Source: Comamonas terrigena NBRC 13299
Lineage (GTDB): Bacteria > Pseudomonadota > Gammaproteobacteria > Burkholderiales > Burkholderiaceae_C
NCBI RefSeq assembly: GCF_006740045.1
Contig: NZ_AP019749.1
Span: 3,305,001-3,369,000 of the forward strand
Length of the DNA: 64,000 nt
Reading direction: 5' to 3'
Shown here: piece by piece, positions 1 through 8,872 of the stretch
Layout of the letters: the number at the start of each line of letters is the position of its first letter
Position numbering within the stretch: position 1 is the stretch's first letter
Program-made: the position numbers and the translations under genes
Notes under the pieces: generated by a model
Database searches by the model: none
What the model saw: the letters and a program-made list of their open reading frames with translations, nothing else
What the model was told of the DNA's origin: nothing

Positions 1-214
1 CCTGCACACCCGGGGCTTCTCGTCTTCCGAGCTGGTGCTGCGCATGACGCGCGAAGAGATCGGCAGCTACCTCGGCCTGAAGCTGGAAACGGTCAGCCGC
101 ACCTTCTCGAAGTTTGTCGAGGAAGGCTTGGTCGAAGTGAAGCAGCGCCATGTGCGCATCCTGGACACCGAAGGCCTCAAGCGCATCGTCAACAGCCAGC
201 ACGCCTGCGAATAA
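1..214 (+). CDS. Crp/Fnr-family regulator, C-terminal fragment
   Basis: This is the 3' end of a gene that starts outside the window. It is read in frame from base 2 to a TAA at 212-214. The roughly 70 residues form the winged-helix DNA-binding domain of the Crp/Fnr family. The recognition-helix segment reads GSYLGLKLETVSRTFSKF, and the E-x2-SR pattern is typical of Fnr/Anr proteins, which bind TTGAT-N4-ATCAA sites. It is followed by a wing and a short tail, RIVNSQHACE. In Burkholderiales the family member with this kind of tail is the oxygen-responsive Fnr/Anr. The Fe-S and effector domain is not in the window, so Fnr versus a paralogue cannot be settled. A clear intrinsic terminator follows. 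Confidence 0.85.
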   Translation, partial: LHTRGFSSSELVLRMTREEIGSYLGLKLETVSRTFSKFVEEGLVEVKQRHVRILDTEGLKRIVNSQHACE

Positions 215-250
215 GCGCGCCCGCCACCGCAGCGCGGATCCAGCACCCCA

Positions 251-272
251 GCCTCCTTCCGGAGGCTTTTTT
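251..272 (+). terminator. Intrinsic terminator after Fnr-like gene
   Basis: A 7-bp stem, GCCTCC/GGAGGC with a TTCC loop, is followed directly by six T. It lies 37 bases after the stop of the Crp/Fnr-type gene. Confidence 0.85.
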
Positions 273-384
273 CATGGCGCCCCGGCCTTGCCGCACCACG
301 GCATTCCTGTATTTCGGCATTGCGCGGGCCTGCCCGCACAGCCCAGGAGGAGAACTCCCCCTCCCCCCACTTCACAGAGCCCGC

Positions 385-645
385 TTATAGCGACGGGACG
401 CGGCGCTCCCGGGCATTGAGCTCCTGCGGGGACAGCGCCAGCAGGCTGGTCATGGCCGATGCCATCATGATGATGGCCCAGAACAGGAAGAAGGCCACCG
501 TGCACACGCCCAGGCGCGACACCTCGCCATAGGCCGACAGCCACTGCATTTCCAGCGGGTCGACCACGGCAAACACCAGCATCTCCATCACCCCGGCGGC
601 CAGAAAGGCGGGCCAGGCAATCCACATCCAGCGACGCAACAGCAT
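385..645 (-). CDS. Small two-helix membrane protein
   Basis: An 86-residue hypothetical protein. Two hydrophobic segments, at about residues 6-27 and 43-69, predict two membrane helices with a short loop between them. The C-terminal tail (ELNARERRVPSL) is polar. A strong Shine-Dalgarno sequence (AAGGAGA on the minus strand) sits about 5 bases before the ATG, which supports translation. It converges with the Fnr-like gene. I do not recognise a named family. It has no enzyme motif, so no function is proposed. The gene is small but the RBS, composition and membrane pattern make it likely to be real. Confidence 0.7.
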   Translation of the reverse strand: MLLRRWMWIAWPAFLAAGVMEMLVFAVVDPLEMQWLSAYGEVSRLGVCTVAFFLFWAIIMMASAMTSLLALSPQELNARERRVPSL

Positions 646-743
646 GGGTCTCTCCTTGTTGTGGCAGGCAGATGCCCCATTGTGCGAGCCTCTGTCTGCC
701 GCGTCACGGCCTGCAGCGTCCCCACAAACCCTGAAAAAGGCAT

Positions 744-769
744 AAAAAAAGCCAGCCGGTAGGCTGGCT
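744..769 (-). terminator. Intrinsic terminator after the DUF349 gene
   Basis: On the minus strand a 7-bp stem, GCCAGCC/GGCTGGC with a TACC loop, is followed by seven T. It lies about 50 bases beyond the stop of the DUF349 gene and ends that transcript. Confidence 0.85.
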
Positions 770-817
770 TGCTACGGCTGCAGCGCAGGGACCGCAGGCC
801 CTGCGCTGGCGCCCGGT

Positions 818-3361
818 TTACTTGCTGCCGCGCAGCAAGGCCTTGAGTGCGCTTTGCAGGCGCTGGGCCGCGCTGTCGCTGCGCTCCGCAGCCAGCACCG
901 CCGCCACATCCTGCTCCCAGGTGGTGCGGGGGTCCGTGGCCTTGCGGTTGGTCAGCAGCTGCAGCTGCAGTGCACGGCGTGCAGACAGCTGGTCGGCCGG
1001 TGTGGGCACGTCGGCAGCCATTTCCAGGCGCAGCAGCGACTCGGCTGCCTCGCCCTTGGCGGCAGCGCCCACGGCGGCATGCCAGCTGTTGCGGGAAGCA
1101 TTGCTCAGCTTGCCCAGTTCCTGCGCGGGCGGCACCAGGGCCGCGTCGCGCTTGGACCAGGCCTCCATCAGCTGGGTCAGGGCTTCGCCATGGGCCTGTG
1201 CCGTCAGCTTGCGCAGCGCAGACTGGGCGTGTTCCTGGGCTTCACGCTGGGCGCGGAAAGCCGCATCCCCCAGGCGTGGGCCACGGGCCGGGCGCTCGAA
1301 ACGGTCACCACGATCGCCGCGGTCACCACGGTCCTGGCGGGGGCCGGGCTTGCGGCCACCAGCCGCCGCGGCCGGGGCTTCCTTGCGCATGCCGGGGCGG
1401 TCGTCGCCACGCACAGCCTTCACCGGGCGGTCGGTCGCCACCGGCGCAGCCGGTGCGGCCGCAGCGGCTGGCTGGGCGGCTTCGGCCGCAGGGGCGGCAC
1501 GCAGGGCTTCTTCCAGCGCGGTCAGGGCGGCGCGGATCTTCTGCGCATCGCCTTCGGCATTGGCGGCTTCCAGCTGCTGCGAGGCTTCCAGCACCGCACG
1601 GTCGTGGGCGCTGAGCGATTCCAGATTGACGGCACGGCTGCCGCGCTCACCGCGCTCGGCCGGCTTGCGGCTGAAAGCCTCGTCCAACGGCTTGCGGAAG
1701 GCATCCCACAGCTTCTGTTCCTGGCGGCGGTCCACCGGCACTTCCTGGGCTTCGGCCTGCCAGCGCTGCTGCAGCGCCTTGATGGCGGCGATCTGCAGGG
1801 CCGGGGCTGCGCCCAATGCCTGGGCTTCCTCGATCATGGCCTGGCGGCGCTGCAGGCTGTCCTTCTGGGCCTGCTGCAGCGGGGCTTCGGCTTCGTTGAT
1901 GGCCTGGCGCCATTGCTGTTGCAGCTCGGCATACAGCTTCTCGCCCACATGGCCACCTTCGCGCCAGCGTTCGGAAAACTGGCGCAGGCTGCGGGCCATG
2001 CCCTTCCAGTCCTTGGAGTCCTTGACGGACTGCCCCCAGGCACGCAGTTCCTCGATCAGCGTGGTGCGCGACGCCTTGTGCTGGGCCGATTCGGTGCGCA
2101 ACTTGTCCAGCCAGCCTTCGACCAGCTTGTAGGCGGTGTTGCAGGCTTCATCGAACTGCTTCCACAGACCGTGGTTGGGCACCGCGCCCTGGTCCAGCAG
2201 CTTCCATTGTTCGCGCAGCTGGCGCAGCGTTTCCTGGACCTTGCGGCCACCCAGGGTCTGGCCTTCGGGGCGATCCACCAGGCCCTTGGCCTTGGCAATC
2301 AGGGCTTCCCGTTCGGCATCCACGGCCTGGGGCTTCCAGCCACGGGCGTCGCCAGCCTGCACCAGCAGCGCGTCCATCTGCTGGATCACTTCGGCATCCA
2401 GTGCACGGCCATGCTGGCGCAGTGCGGCGCGCAGACCGGCGATGGCGGCGGTCTTGTCCTCTTCGGTGCCCACCAGGGGCTGCAGCACCTGGGCAGCCTG
2501 CAGCACGACGGCAGCAGCCTTGACCGGGGCATCGCCCTTGGCCGGCTTGGCGGCCGGTGCATCGGCGGCCAGCTCGGCCGGCAGACCACGGCCCACGCGG
2601 ATTTCATCGGCCCACACGGGCACGGGAGGCAGCGCGGCTTCGGCGTTGTCGGCAGCCGCCTGGGTCACGGCCAGGGCCGAGACAAAGGCGTCCCACACCA
2701 CGCGCAGCTGGTCGCGCGAGCTGGTCAGCTGCTGGGCCAGGCGGGCGTCCAGGCTGGGCCAGGCGGCGTCTTCGGTCAGCGCCTGGGCCTGTTCCTGCCA
2801 GCGGGCCACGTCGGCGCTCAGCGCTTCCTGCACGGCGGCAGCGTCTTTCCAGGACTTGGTGGATAGCACTTCGATGCGCTGGGACAGCAGCACGGCCGCT
2901 TCCTTTTGCACCTGCACACGGTGCTGCAGGTCTTCGGCGGCCTTGATGCGCTCGGCCAGCTGGGCCTTGAAACCGGCCAGCGGTTCACGCGACAGCGGCG
3001 CGCCGGCCTTGGCGGCGTCACGCTGCCAGGCGGCGGCGTCGGCCAGATTCAGCGCCGGCTGGGCCAGCAGTGCCTGGGCCTTGGCCACCCATTCCACGGC
3101 GATGGCGTCCTGGTCCTTGGCGCGGCGCAGCTCGTCCAGGCGCTCGCGCACGACGCGGGCAGCGCCCTTGTCGCGGGCATTCATTTCCTTGAACACTTCC
3201 TGCAGCACATCGTGGGCGGGCGATGTGGCCAGCCAGTCACGCAGGCGGGCTGCACGGTCGCCCGAGGTTTCTGCAGAAAAAGCACCGCCAGTCACTGCAT
3301 CCAGCGGGTGGGCCTCGGGGGTTTTGGCCGGGGTCGGGTTCACTTCTGGGGCTTCAGACAT
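818..3361 (-). CDS. DUF349-domain protein
   Basis: A soluble, mostly alpha-helical protein of 847 residues. The middle (about residues 340-600) holds repeated segments of the DUF349 type with spaced Trp residues, for example REQWKLLDQG, LWKQFDEACN and WDAFRKPLDEAF. The N-terminal third is Ala/Gln-rich coiled coil. Around residues 640-710 there is an Ala/Pro stretch and then an Arg/Asp/Gly-rich linker (GDRGDRGDR), probably disordered. The C-terminal part is helical again. Proteins of this family are common in Burkholderiales and Actinobacteria and have no firmly assigned role. The ATG at 3361 follows an A/G-rich leader. The gene appears to be a single transcription unit ending at the terminator at 744-769. 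Confidence 0.85.
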   Translation of the reverse strand: MSEAPEVNPTPAKTPEAHPLDAVTGGAFSAETSGDRAARLRDWLATSPAHDVLQEVFKEMNARDKGAARVVRERLDELRRAKDQDAIAVEWVAKAQALLAQPALNLADAAAWQRDAAKAGAPLSREPLAGFKAQLAERIKAAEDLQHRVQVQKEAAVLLSQRIEVLSTKSWKDAAAVQEALSADVARWQEQAQALTEDAAWPSLDARLAQQLTSSRDQLRVVWDAFVSALAVTQAAADNAEAALPPVPVWADEIRVGRGLPAELAADAPAAKPAKGDAPVKAAAVVLQAAQVLQPLVGTEEDKTAAIAGLRAALRQHGRALDAEVIQQMDALLVQAGDARGWKPQAVDAEREALIAKAKGLVDRPEGQTLGGRKVQETLRQLREQWKLLDQGAVPNHGLWKQFDEACNTAYKLVEGWLDKLRTESAQHKASRTTLIEELRAWGQSVKDSKDWKGMARSLRQFSERWREGGHVGEKLYAELQQQWRQAINEAEAPLQQAQKDSLQRRQAMIEEAQALGAAPALQIAAIKALQQRWQAEAQEVPVDRRQEQKLWDAFRKPLDEAFSRKPAERGERGSRAVNLESLSAHDRAVLEASQQLEAANAEGDAQKIRAALTALEEALRAAPAAEAAQPAAAAAPAAPVATDRPVKAVRGDDRPGMRKEAPAAAAGGRKPGPRQDRGDRGDRGDRFERPARGPRLGDAAFRAQREAQEHAQSALRKLTAQAHGEALTQLMEAWSKRDAALVPPAQELGKLSNASRNSWHAAVGAAAKGEAAESLLRLEMAADVPTPADQLSARRALQLQLLTNRKATDPRTTWEQDVAAVLAAERSDSAAQRLQSALKALLRGSK

Positions 3362-3406
3362 TTTTCTGCTTCAAAAAAAGTTGGTACATGAGTTATGGAT
3401 AACGGG

Positions 3407-3430
3407 CATGCCCGCCATAGGGCGGGCATG
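3407..3430. repeat. 10-bp inverted repeat between DUF748 and DUF349 genes
   Basis: CATGCCCGCC and GGCGGGCATG are separated by four bases. There is no T-run on either strand. The hairpin sits between the stop of the DUF748 gene and the start of the DUF349 gene, both on the minus strand. It could be a Rho-independent-like pause site, an mRNA 3'-end stabiliser or an attenuator. Confidence 0.55.
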
Positions 3431-3501
3431 GCTCCTCGTGCACAGGCATGCGCGGAGCATGGGGCGTATTTTCCCCTTTATTGCTCCATGCCTGCAGCGA
3501 A

Positions 3502-6500
3502 TTACTGAACTGCCAGACTCAGCTGGGCTTTTGCACCGGCTTCCTTGCCATCGGCCTTGGAGTCTCCCAGGAACAGACGGGCCATGTCGATGCCCTGCTG
3601 TCCCAGGTAGCTGCGCACTGCCATGGCACGGGCCGCGGCCAGTTCCTGCATGGCTGTGGGTGGCAGCGGCAGCTGCTCGACCAGCAGTTTGCGCATCTCC
3701 TCGGGTGGCAGGGATTTGGACAGACCGACCATGTTGCGGGGCTTTTCGATGTCCGCCTTGCGATAGATCGACTTCAGGCGGCTGTCGCGCTCCTTGTCGC
3801 TCAGCGCGGCGTCGTCCTCATCACCCTTGCCCTGCTTGGCGATCTGCGCCTCCAGGTTGGCGGCTTTCCAACCCTGGGCTTCCTGCGCGGTGGAGGCACT
3901 GCCCGCCACCGTGAGTTTGAGGGCCGGGCGGTCCTTCAGTGACTTGGCAATCTTCTCCAACTGGCTCTTGGCTTCGGCATCCAGCGTGGCCACCCCGGCC
4001 GGGAACTTCACATCGCCGCCACCCTTCTCGTCGCCGCCGAAGGCACCGGCCAGCAAGGCGAAAGGCGCCGTGATCGCCTTGCGGATGATGTTGCCGATGA
4101 TCTTGAAGATCACCGGGGCCAGGCGGAACTGCGGGTCGTTGAGCGATCCGCTGATGGGCAGGTCCAGGTCGATCACGCCATGGCTGTCGGCCAGCAGGGC
4201 CACCGCCAACTTGACCGGCAGCGAGGCCGGGGCGCCCTGCACGGCATCCCCGAAGGTCAGTTGGTGCAGCACCAGCTTGTTGCTGGCGGTCAGCATGCCG
4301 TTGGGCTGCACCTCGTAGCGCACGTCCACGCTCAGCTTGCCTCGCTCGATGCCGTGGCCGGCGTATTTGACCGAGTAGGGGCTCAGCGGCGGCAGCTCCA
4401 GATCGCGCACCTTGCCGGTGATGTCCAGCGCCAGCGGCTTGACCAGCGGGTTGAGCTTGCCGGAGATGTCCAGACTGGCGGTGGACTGGGCCACGCCCTG
4501 TATCGACAGATCGGCCATGGAAGGCGGCTGACCGGCGGCAGGCGCCACCGAGGAGAAGGCGCTGAGCGAGCCGGACAGCTCGGTCAGGTCGGCCGTGTAG
4601 TTGGGCTTGATGAAGAAGTCGGAGAACTTCACCGTACCGCCCTTGAGCTCCACCGGGCCCACGACGATGCGCGGCGCCATGGGGTCGGGTGCGGTCGCCG
4701 CAGGTGCCACCTGCACGCTGGCGGTGTTGGTTCCCCCCGTCTTGGATTCCACCTTTTGGGCCTCCGCATCGCCACCAGCGGAGGCATCGGCGACTTCGGT
4801 GTCCGGGGCTCCGGCCAGATCCTGCAGGTTAAGGCGGCCATTGGGCTGCACCACCACGCGGGCGAAGAAGTCGCGCAGCAGGGTTTTCTGCACCTGCACC
4901 GACAGCGGCTTGCGCGGCTGCATGTCCAGTGCCAGACCGGTCAGCTGCAGCTGTTTCCAGCGCAGCAGGTCTTCGCCGGCTTCCATGGTGGTCTTCTCGG
5001 CCGTGCCTGTGCGGTGCACGGTCTGCACATAGACATCGTGCAGGCCGGCATTGCCCTGCACCTGCACCGACGGGCTGCCGCCGGCGTCGGCATAGCGCAC
5101 CTTGCCGTCAAAGCTGGCCAGCGCGGACAGCATGCGCATGTTCACCACGCCGTCCATATAGCTCTCGAACAGGTGCAGCGGCAGGCGCTGGGCCTGGACG
5201 CGGCCTTCTGCGGCCATCTGCGGCGCCAGGTGCAGCTGGCCGGTGAAGTCCAGTTTGCCGTCGGTCTTGCTGGGGCGCAGCAGGCCCCGGGTGTTGACCG
5301 GCAGCAGTTGGGTGCTCAGCTTGATGTCGATGGGGGCCTTGCCCATGCGGCTGTCCAGGCCCTTCACATCCAGGTTCAGGCTGGACAGGCCCACGCGCAC
5401 GGGACGCGGCGCCTGGCCGTCTTCCAGCAGCACCACACCGTCGCGGATGCGGGTCTGCTCGGCCAGCACCGTCCACGCCGGTTCGGCCGCGCCTGCGCCA
5501 CCGGTCTTGGGCTTGGGCGCCACCGCCGCGTCCTTGACCGGTGCCTTGCGCAGCCAGGATTCATACATCCACTGGCCTTTGCGGTCGCGCGAGACCTTGA
5601 CCTGGGGAGCATCGAGTTGCAGCAGCTCGGTGTGCACCGTGCGCTGCGTCATGTCGACGCGGGCGTTTTCCACGGCCAGGCGCTTCCAGGCCGCCAGCGG
5701 TGTCTTGTCCTCGCCCAGGCTCAGGTTCTGCACGGCCAGCTCCGGCACCACGGCGAACAGACGGCCCTTGTTCCAGGCCAGACCGGCCGTGCCTTCGGCA
5801 CGGGCGCGCAGCAGGGGCTGCAGGAACTGCGACACATAGGCGCGGCCCACCTCGAACGGCACGCCTTCGAGCACCACGCCCACCTGGCCCACTTCCAGCG
5901 TGCCGTGGCCGGACAGGCGCGCATGCGAGGCGCCTTCGAACCCGGCCAGCGCCAGACGGCCTTCAAACTGGCTGTCACCCTGCATGGGCCAGGTGACCTG
6001 GCGGCCGGACAGTGCCAGATCGCGCACCTTAACCTCGGCGGCAGGTTTCAGGGTTTCATCGGTCCAGCTGACCTGCCCCTGTTGCACATCCCACTGCGCA
6101 ACTTCAATCTTCCAGGGTGTGGGGCCAGCAGCCGCTGCGGGGGCCGCCGCCTGGGCGGTGCCCTGGCTGGCGGAGGCCGGCGCGGCACTGTCGGCCGTGG
6201 GCTTGGCGGGTTCCGGGAACTTCAGCAACTGGCCGTTGGCGTCCAGGCGCAGCGCCAGCGAGGGCTTTTGCAGGCTGACACGGCCGAGCTTCACTACGCC
6301 GGCCAGCGGCTGCACATCGGCCAGATCGATGTCCAGCGCTTCCCACTGCAGCAAGTCCTTGCCGGCCAGATCCTGCAGCTTGGCGCCGGTGGCCTGCACC
6401 TTGCCGGACAGGCGCACCACGGAGTCGGTGTGCTGCTCGAAGGCCACGTCGATCCGGGCCTGCAGCATGGCATCCTGCAGCTTCAGCGGCAGGCTGGCAG

Positions 6501-7227
6501 GCCAGTACGGCAGATAGGGCTTGAGGTCCAGGTCGTGCACCGTCAGCGTGGCGGCGGTCTTGCGGTCCTGCGCAAACGGGGTGCTCTGCGCCTCGCTGGC
6601 AAAGCGGCTTCCATTGAGGTCGAACGACAGCTCCGGCTGCACCTTGACCTGGCGCTTGGACGGCAGGCTGCTCACGAACGGCAGCTTCAGCTGCAGGTCC
6701 TTGAGCAGGTGGTCGGCGCCGGCCACCTTGTCCTGCAGGGCCAGGCGGCCGTCGCTGATCTCGATGTTGTACAGCGCAAAGCGCGGCAGGTCGCCGCTGC
6801 TGTCTTCCTTCTTGTCAGCGCCCAGCTTGTCCAGAATGTCCTGGATATCCAGTTTGCCGGGCTCCAGCTGGGCCAGGCGGATGTGGGGGGAGTCGAGCTG
6901 GATGGCATCCACCACCGGGCCCCAGCGCAGTAGAGAAGACAGCTCTGCATCTATATAGATACGCGCTATGGAAACCTGGGGTTCCGGTTGGCCGTCGGCT
7001 CCAGCCAGTGCGAGGTCGTGCAGGCTCAGCTCCATGGTCCAGGGGGAGAACTCCACCTTGCCCACGGTCAGCGCCCGGCCCAGGGCCTGGCTGCCTTGTT
7101 TTTCAATCAGCTGCTTGGCGGCCCAGGGGAAGCTCAGCCAGGTGAGCAACCACAACGCCACGACCGCAGCCGCACCCCACCCCAACCTGCGCCACAGCGT
7201 GGCACTGCGCCAAAATTGCAATTGCAT
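3502..7227 (-). CDS. DUF748 (AsmA-like) envelope protein
   Basis: A 1241-residue protein with one N-terminal membrane anchor (about residues 14-35, hydrophobic with WLLTWL) and a very long extracytoplasmic part rich in beta-strand repeats. The repeated phrases such as LSGSLNDPQFRLAPVIFKI and KVEFSPWTMELSLHDLALAG are typical of DUF748/AsmA-like proteins. These form long hydrophobic grooves between inner and outer membrane and are thought to help move lipids. Two low-complexity Ala/Pro linkers lie near residues 345-370 and 790-840. The end of the protein (about 1080-1130) has a segment resembling an OmpA-like peptidoglycan-associated fold (GVATLDAEAKSQLEKIAKSL). The length fits large DUF748 members. 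The ATG at 7227 puts the membrane anchor close to the N terminus. The specific cargo is unknown. Confidence 0.85.
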   Translation of the reverse strand: MQLQFWRSATLWRRLGWGAAAVVALWLLTWLSFPWAAKQLIEKQGSQALGRALTVGKVEFSPWTMELSLHDLALAGADGQPEPQVSIARIYIDAELSSLLRWGPVVDAIQLDSPHIRLAQLEPGKLDIQDILDKLGADKKEDSSGDLPRFALYNIEISDGRLALQDKVAGADHLLKDLQLKLPFVSSLPSKRQVKVQPELSFDLNGSRFASEAQSTPFAQDRKTAATLTVHDLDLKPYLPYWPASLPLKLQDAMLQARIDVAFEQHTDSVVRLSGKVQATGAKLQDLAGKDLLQWEALDIDLADVQPLAGVVKLGRVSLQKPSLALRLDANGQLLKFPEPAKPTADSAAPASASQGTAQAAAPAAAAGPTPWKIEVAQWDVQQGQVSWTDETLKPAAEVKVRDLALSGRQVTWPMQGDSQFEGRLALAGFEGASHARLSGHGTLEVGQVGVVLEGVPFEVGRAYVSQFLQPLLRARAEGTAGLAWNKGRLFAVVPELAVQNLSLGEDKTPLAAWKRLAVENARVDMTQRTVHTELLQLDAPQVKVSRDRKGQWMYESWLRKAPVKDAAVAPKPKTGGAGAAEPAWTVLAEQTRIRDGVVLLEDGQAPRPVRVGLSSLNLDVKGLDSRMGKAPIDIKLSTQLLPVNTRGLLRPSKTDGKLDFTGQLHLAPQMAAEGRVQAQRLPLHLFESYMDGVVNMRMLSALASFDGKVRYADAGGSPSVQVQGNAGLHDVYVQTVHRTGTAEKTTMEAGEDLLRWKQLQLTGLALDMQPRKPLSVQVQKTLLRDFFARVVVQPNGRLNLQDLAGAPDTEVADASAGGDAEAQKVESKTGGTNTASVQVAPAATAPDPMAPRIVVGPVELKGGTVKFSDFFIKPNYTADLTELSGSLSAFSSVAPAAGQPPSMADLSIQGVAQSTASLDISGKLNPLVKPLALDITGKVRDLELPPLSPYSVKYAGHGIERGKLSVDVRYEVQPNGMLTASNKLVLHQLTFGDAVQGAPASLPVKLAVALLADSHGVIDLDLPISGSLNDPQFRLAPVIFKIIGNIIRKAITAPFALLAGAFGGDEKGGGDVKFPAGVATLDAEAKSQLEKIAKSLKDRPALKLTVAGSASTAQEAQGWKAANLEAQIAKQGKGDEDDAALSDKERDSRLKSIYRKADIEKPRNMVGLSKSLPPEEMRKLLVEQLPLPPTAMQELAAARAMAVRSYLGQQGIDMARLFLGDSKADGKEAGAKAQLSLAVQ

Positions 7228-7325
7228 GCTTATGCACCTTCTCCTTGTGCATGGAATCTATCGTGTTCGCCGTGTTTGCACCAGAAACTGCCTGCACTGG
7301 ACAGTGAAAGAGTGCAAAAACACGA

Positions 7326-7360
7326 AAGCCCGGATGCCAGCTATGCCGACGTCCGGGCTT
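7326..7360 (-). terminator. Possible terminator on minus strand
   Basis: An 8-bp perfect stem, AAGCCCGG/CCGGGCTT with a 19-nt loop, is followed on the minus strand by CGTG and five T. It is weaker than a standard terminator because of the large loop and the four-base gap. It sits just downstream of the small minus-strand frame at 7387-7584. Confidence 0.4.
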
Positions 7361-7386
7361 CACGGCAGGCGCAAAGGCCGGTGCCG

Positions 7387-7584
7387 CTAGAGCATCAGGG
7401 AGAGGATCGTCCCCGCATGCCCGGAAGCAATGATTGCTTCCATGGTGCCTTTCTTCCTCTTCACCTGCCACTGGCACCTAGCTGGTCCATGGCAATCGGG
7501 TTCCGAGGTTTCTGGCGATGCCTGCGCGTTGCAGACGACTCCAATGTAATCACCGCCATCGGCGAAATCAATCGTTTCTGACAA
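7387..7584 (-). CDS. Possible small protein of unknown function
   Basis: A 65-codon frame beginning with TTG (MSETIDFADGGDYIG...) and ending in TAG. It contains three Cys and a basic patch (QVKRKKG). No family is recognised. The ribosome site is poor: AAAGAG lies immediately before the TTG. The case for it is context. A LexA-like box lies about 85 bases upstream and a hairpin with a T-run follows, all in a spacer without other genes. It could equally be the eroded end of a lost gene or a chance frame. Confidence 0.25.
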   Translation of the reverse strand: MSETIDFADGGDYIGVVCNAQASPETSEPDCHGPARCQWQVKRKKGTMEAIIASGHAGTILSLML

Positions 7585-7669
7585 ACTCTTTCATCTGTTT
7601 GATAGCGAACGCTCACTGCAGCCTGATCTCCCGGACTTCAGGGGGCCGAGTACCACATCCGCCTCAAAA

Positions 7670-7689
7670 AACTGGATGCACATACAGTT
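7670..7689. promoter_or_regulatory. LexA-like (SOS) box
   Basis: On the minus strand the core reads CTGTATGTGCATCCAG. Both CTG and CAG half-sites are present with the 10-base spacing of the proteobacterial LexA consensus, and there is one clear departure in the second half (ATCCAG for ATACAG). The arms extend into AAAAA and TTTTT, giving an 8-bp dyad. It lies in an AT-rich stretch upstream of a small minus-strand frame and about 250 bases upstream of the lytic transglycosylase on the plus strand. Which gene it would control is open. Confidence 0.4.
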
Positions 7690-7729
7690 TTTATATACAT
7701 TAAAATCATAACAGATAATTTTGATAGTA

Positions 7730-7759
7730 TTGACCTGGAATTTAGCACCCCACTAGAAT
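7730..7759 (+). promoter_or_regulatory. Sigma-70 promoter for the lytic transglycosylase
   Basis: TTGACC and TAGAAT are separated by 18 bases. This is the best -35/-10 pair in the spacer. It would give a leader of about 175 bases before the ATG at 7943. Confidence 0.6.
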
Positions 7760-7809
7760 CCGCCCACTTTTGCTTTGAGTCATTTTTTTGACGTTTTTTG
7801 CTGCTTTTT

Positions 7810-7831
7810 GATCGCGCTCTTTTTCGCGATC
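7810..7831 (+). repeat. Leader hairpin with T-rich surroundings
   Basis: GATCGCG and CGCGATC form a 7-bp stem with the loop CTCTTTTT, in the 5' leader of the lytic transglycosylase. Upstream are two T-runs of six or more bases. It has no T-tail, so it is not a classical terminator. It may affect leader structure. Confidence 0.4.
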
Positions 7832-7942
7832 CTCCCGCGCTCCTCCTGCATGGACCGCAGCACCACCCCACTGGGCGCCACCCTGTGAGCCGCCGGACCT
7901 CCGAGTCCACGGTCGCATAGGCACCCCCACGAAAGGAATGCT

Positions 7943-8764
7943 ATGCCTGCATCTGCACAGGTAGTTTCCGGCTTGCGCACGTTCGCCAAGGACGTTGCCG
8001 ACGGATTCATTGAAATCACTCACAACGGTTTTGCCCTGCTGGGTCTGGCCGTGGCCTTTGCCGCCATCCTGCTGATCAGCCGCCCTGACCTGCGCCACTC
8101 CGGCGAGGCCCAGCTGCGCGACTGGCTGCAGGCGCGCCAGGTGGCCACGCTGGGCACGCCGGTCGAACCGGATGCCGTGGAACGTGCCACCGCCACCAAT
8201 CCGACGGAGCTGCCCAAGGAGCAGGCCGCCGTGGCGTACTGGCTGAGCAAGAAGTACCGCGTGGCCGCCGAGCCGCTGGCGGTGCTGGTCTCCGAAGCCT
8301 ATGAGCTGGGCGAACGCAACCAGCTCGATCCCACGCTGATCCTGGCCATCATGGCCATCGAATCCAGCTTCAACCCCTTTGCCCAGAGCTCCGTCGGTGC
8401 CCAGGGCCTGATGCAGGTGATGACCCGCGTGCACACCGACAAGTACGAACACTTCGGCGGCCAGCTGGCGGCGTTCGACCCGGTGAGCAATCTGCGCGTG
8501 GGCGTGAAGGTGCTCAAGGAATGCATCGCCCGTGCCGGCTCGCTCGAAGGCGGTCTGCGCTACTACGTGGGCGCGGCCAACCTGCCCAACGACGGCGGCT
8601 ACGCCTCCAAGGTGCTGGCCGAGCATGCACGCATCCGCCAGATCGCAGGCCGCCCTGCACCGGCAGCAGCCCCCGCCAAGCCGGCGCTGGTGGCCAAGGA
8701 AGCCGCGCCCAGCACCGTGGCTGCGGCCGATGTGGTGGCCGACGGCAAGCTGCTGGTCAACTGA
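7943..8764 (+). CDS. Membrane-anchored SLT lytic transglycosylase
   Basis: A 273-residue protein that would cleave peptidoglycan glycan strands between MurNAc and GlcNAc, forming 1,6-anhydroMurNAc ends. A hydrophobic segment at about residues 29-51 (GFALLGLAVAFAAILLI) is a signal anchor. The SLT (goose-lysozyme-like) domain covers about residues 110-225. The catalytic Glu lies in AIMAIESSFNPFAQSS, followed by the family motif GAQGLMQVM and the late YYVGAANLP, which matches the usual Y-N-x-G/A region. The tail is Ala/Pro-rich. GAAAGGA lies 6 bases before the ATG. The gene appears monocistronic, between the promoter at 7730 and the terminator at 8790. Confidence 0.88.
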   Translation: MPASAQVVSGLRTFAKDVADGFIEITHNGFALLGLAVAFAAILLISRPDLRHSGEAQLRDWLQARQVATLGTPVEPDAVERATATNPTELPKEQAAVAYWLSKKYRVAAEPLAVLVSEAYELGERNQLDPTLILAIMAIESSFNPFAQSSVGAQGLMQVMTRVHTDKYEHFGGQLAAFDPVSNLRVGVKVLKECIARAGSLEGGLRYYVGAANLPNDGGYASKVLAEHARIRQIAGRPAPAAAPAKPALVAKEAAPSTVAAADVVADGKLLVN

Positions 8765-8789
8765 GCCGCCCTCTGCTTTCCCCTTTTCC

Positions 8790-8811
8790 AGCCGGCGCAA
8801 GCCGGCTTTTT
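8790..8811 (+). terminator. Intrinsic terminator after lytic transglycosylase
   Basis: A 7-bp stem, AGCCGGC/GCCGGCT with a GCAA loop, is followed by five T. It lies 25 bases after the stop codon. Confidence 0.85.
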
Positions 8812-8872
8812 CATGTGCGCGGTGCACGGGCTGCACAGGGCCACGCACCACCGCTGCGGCGGTACAAACCCA

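Noticed and set aside
854..2866. Long open frame opposite the DUF349 gene
   Set aside because: It is antisense to a well-supported gene in high-GC DNA, with no RBS and a Gln/Gly/Leu-rich translation without family features.
4180..6933. 917-codon open frame opposite the DUF748 gene
   Set aside because: Antisense shadow of a GC-rich gene; composition dominated by His, Gln, Gly and Ala; no domain.
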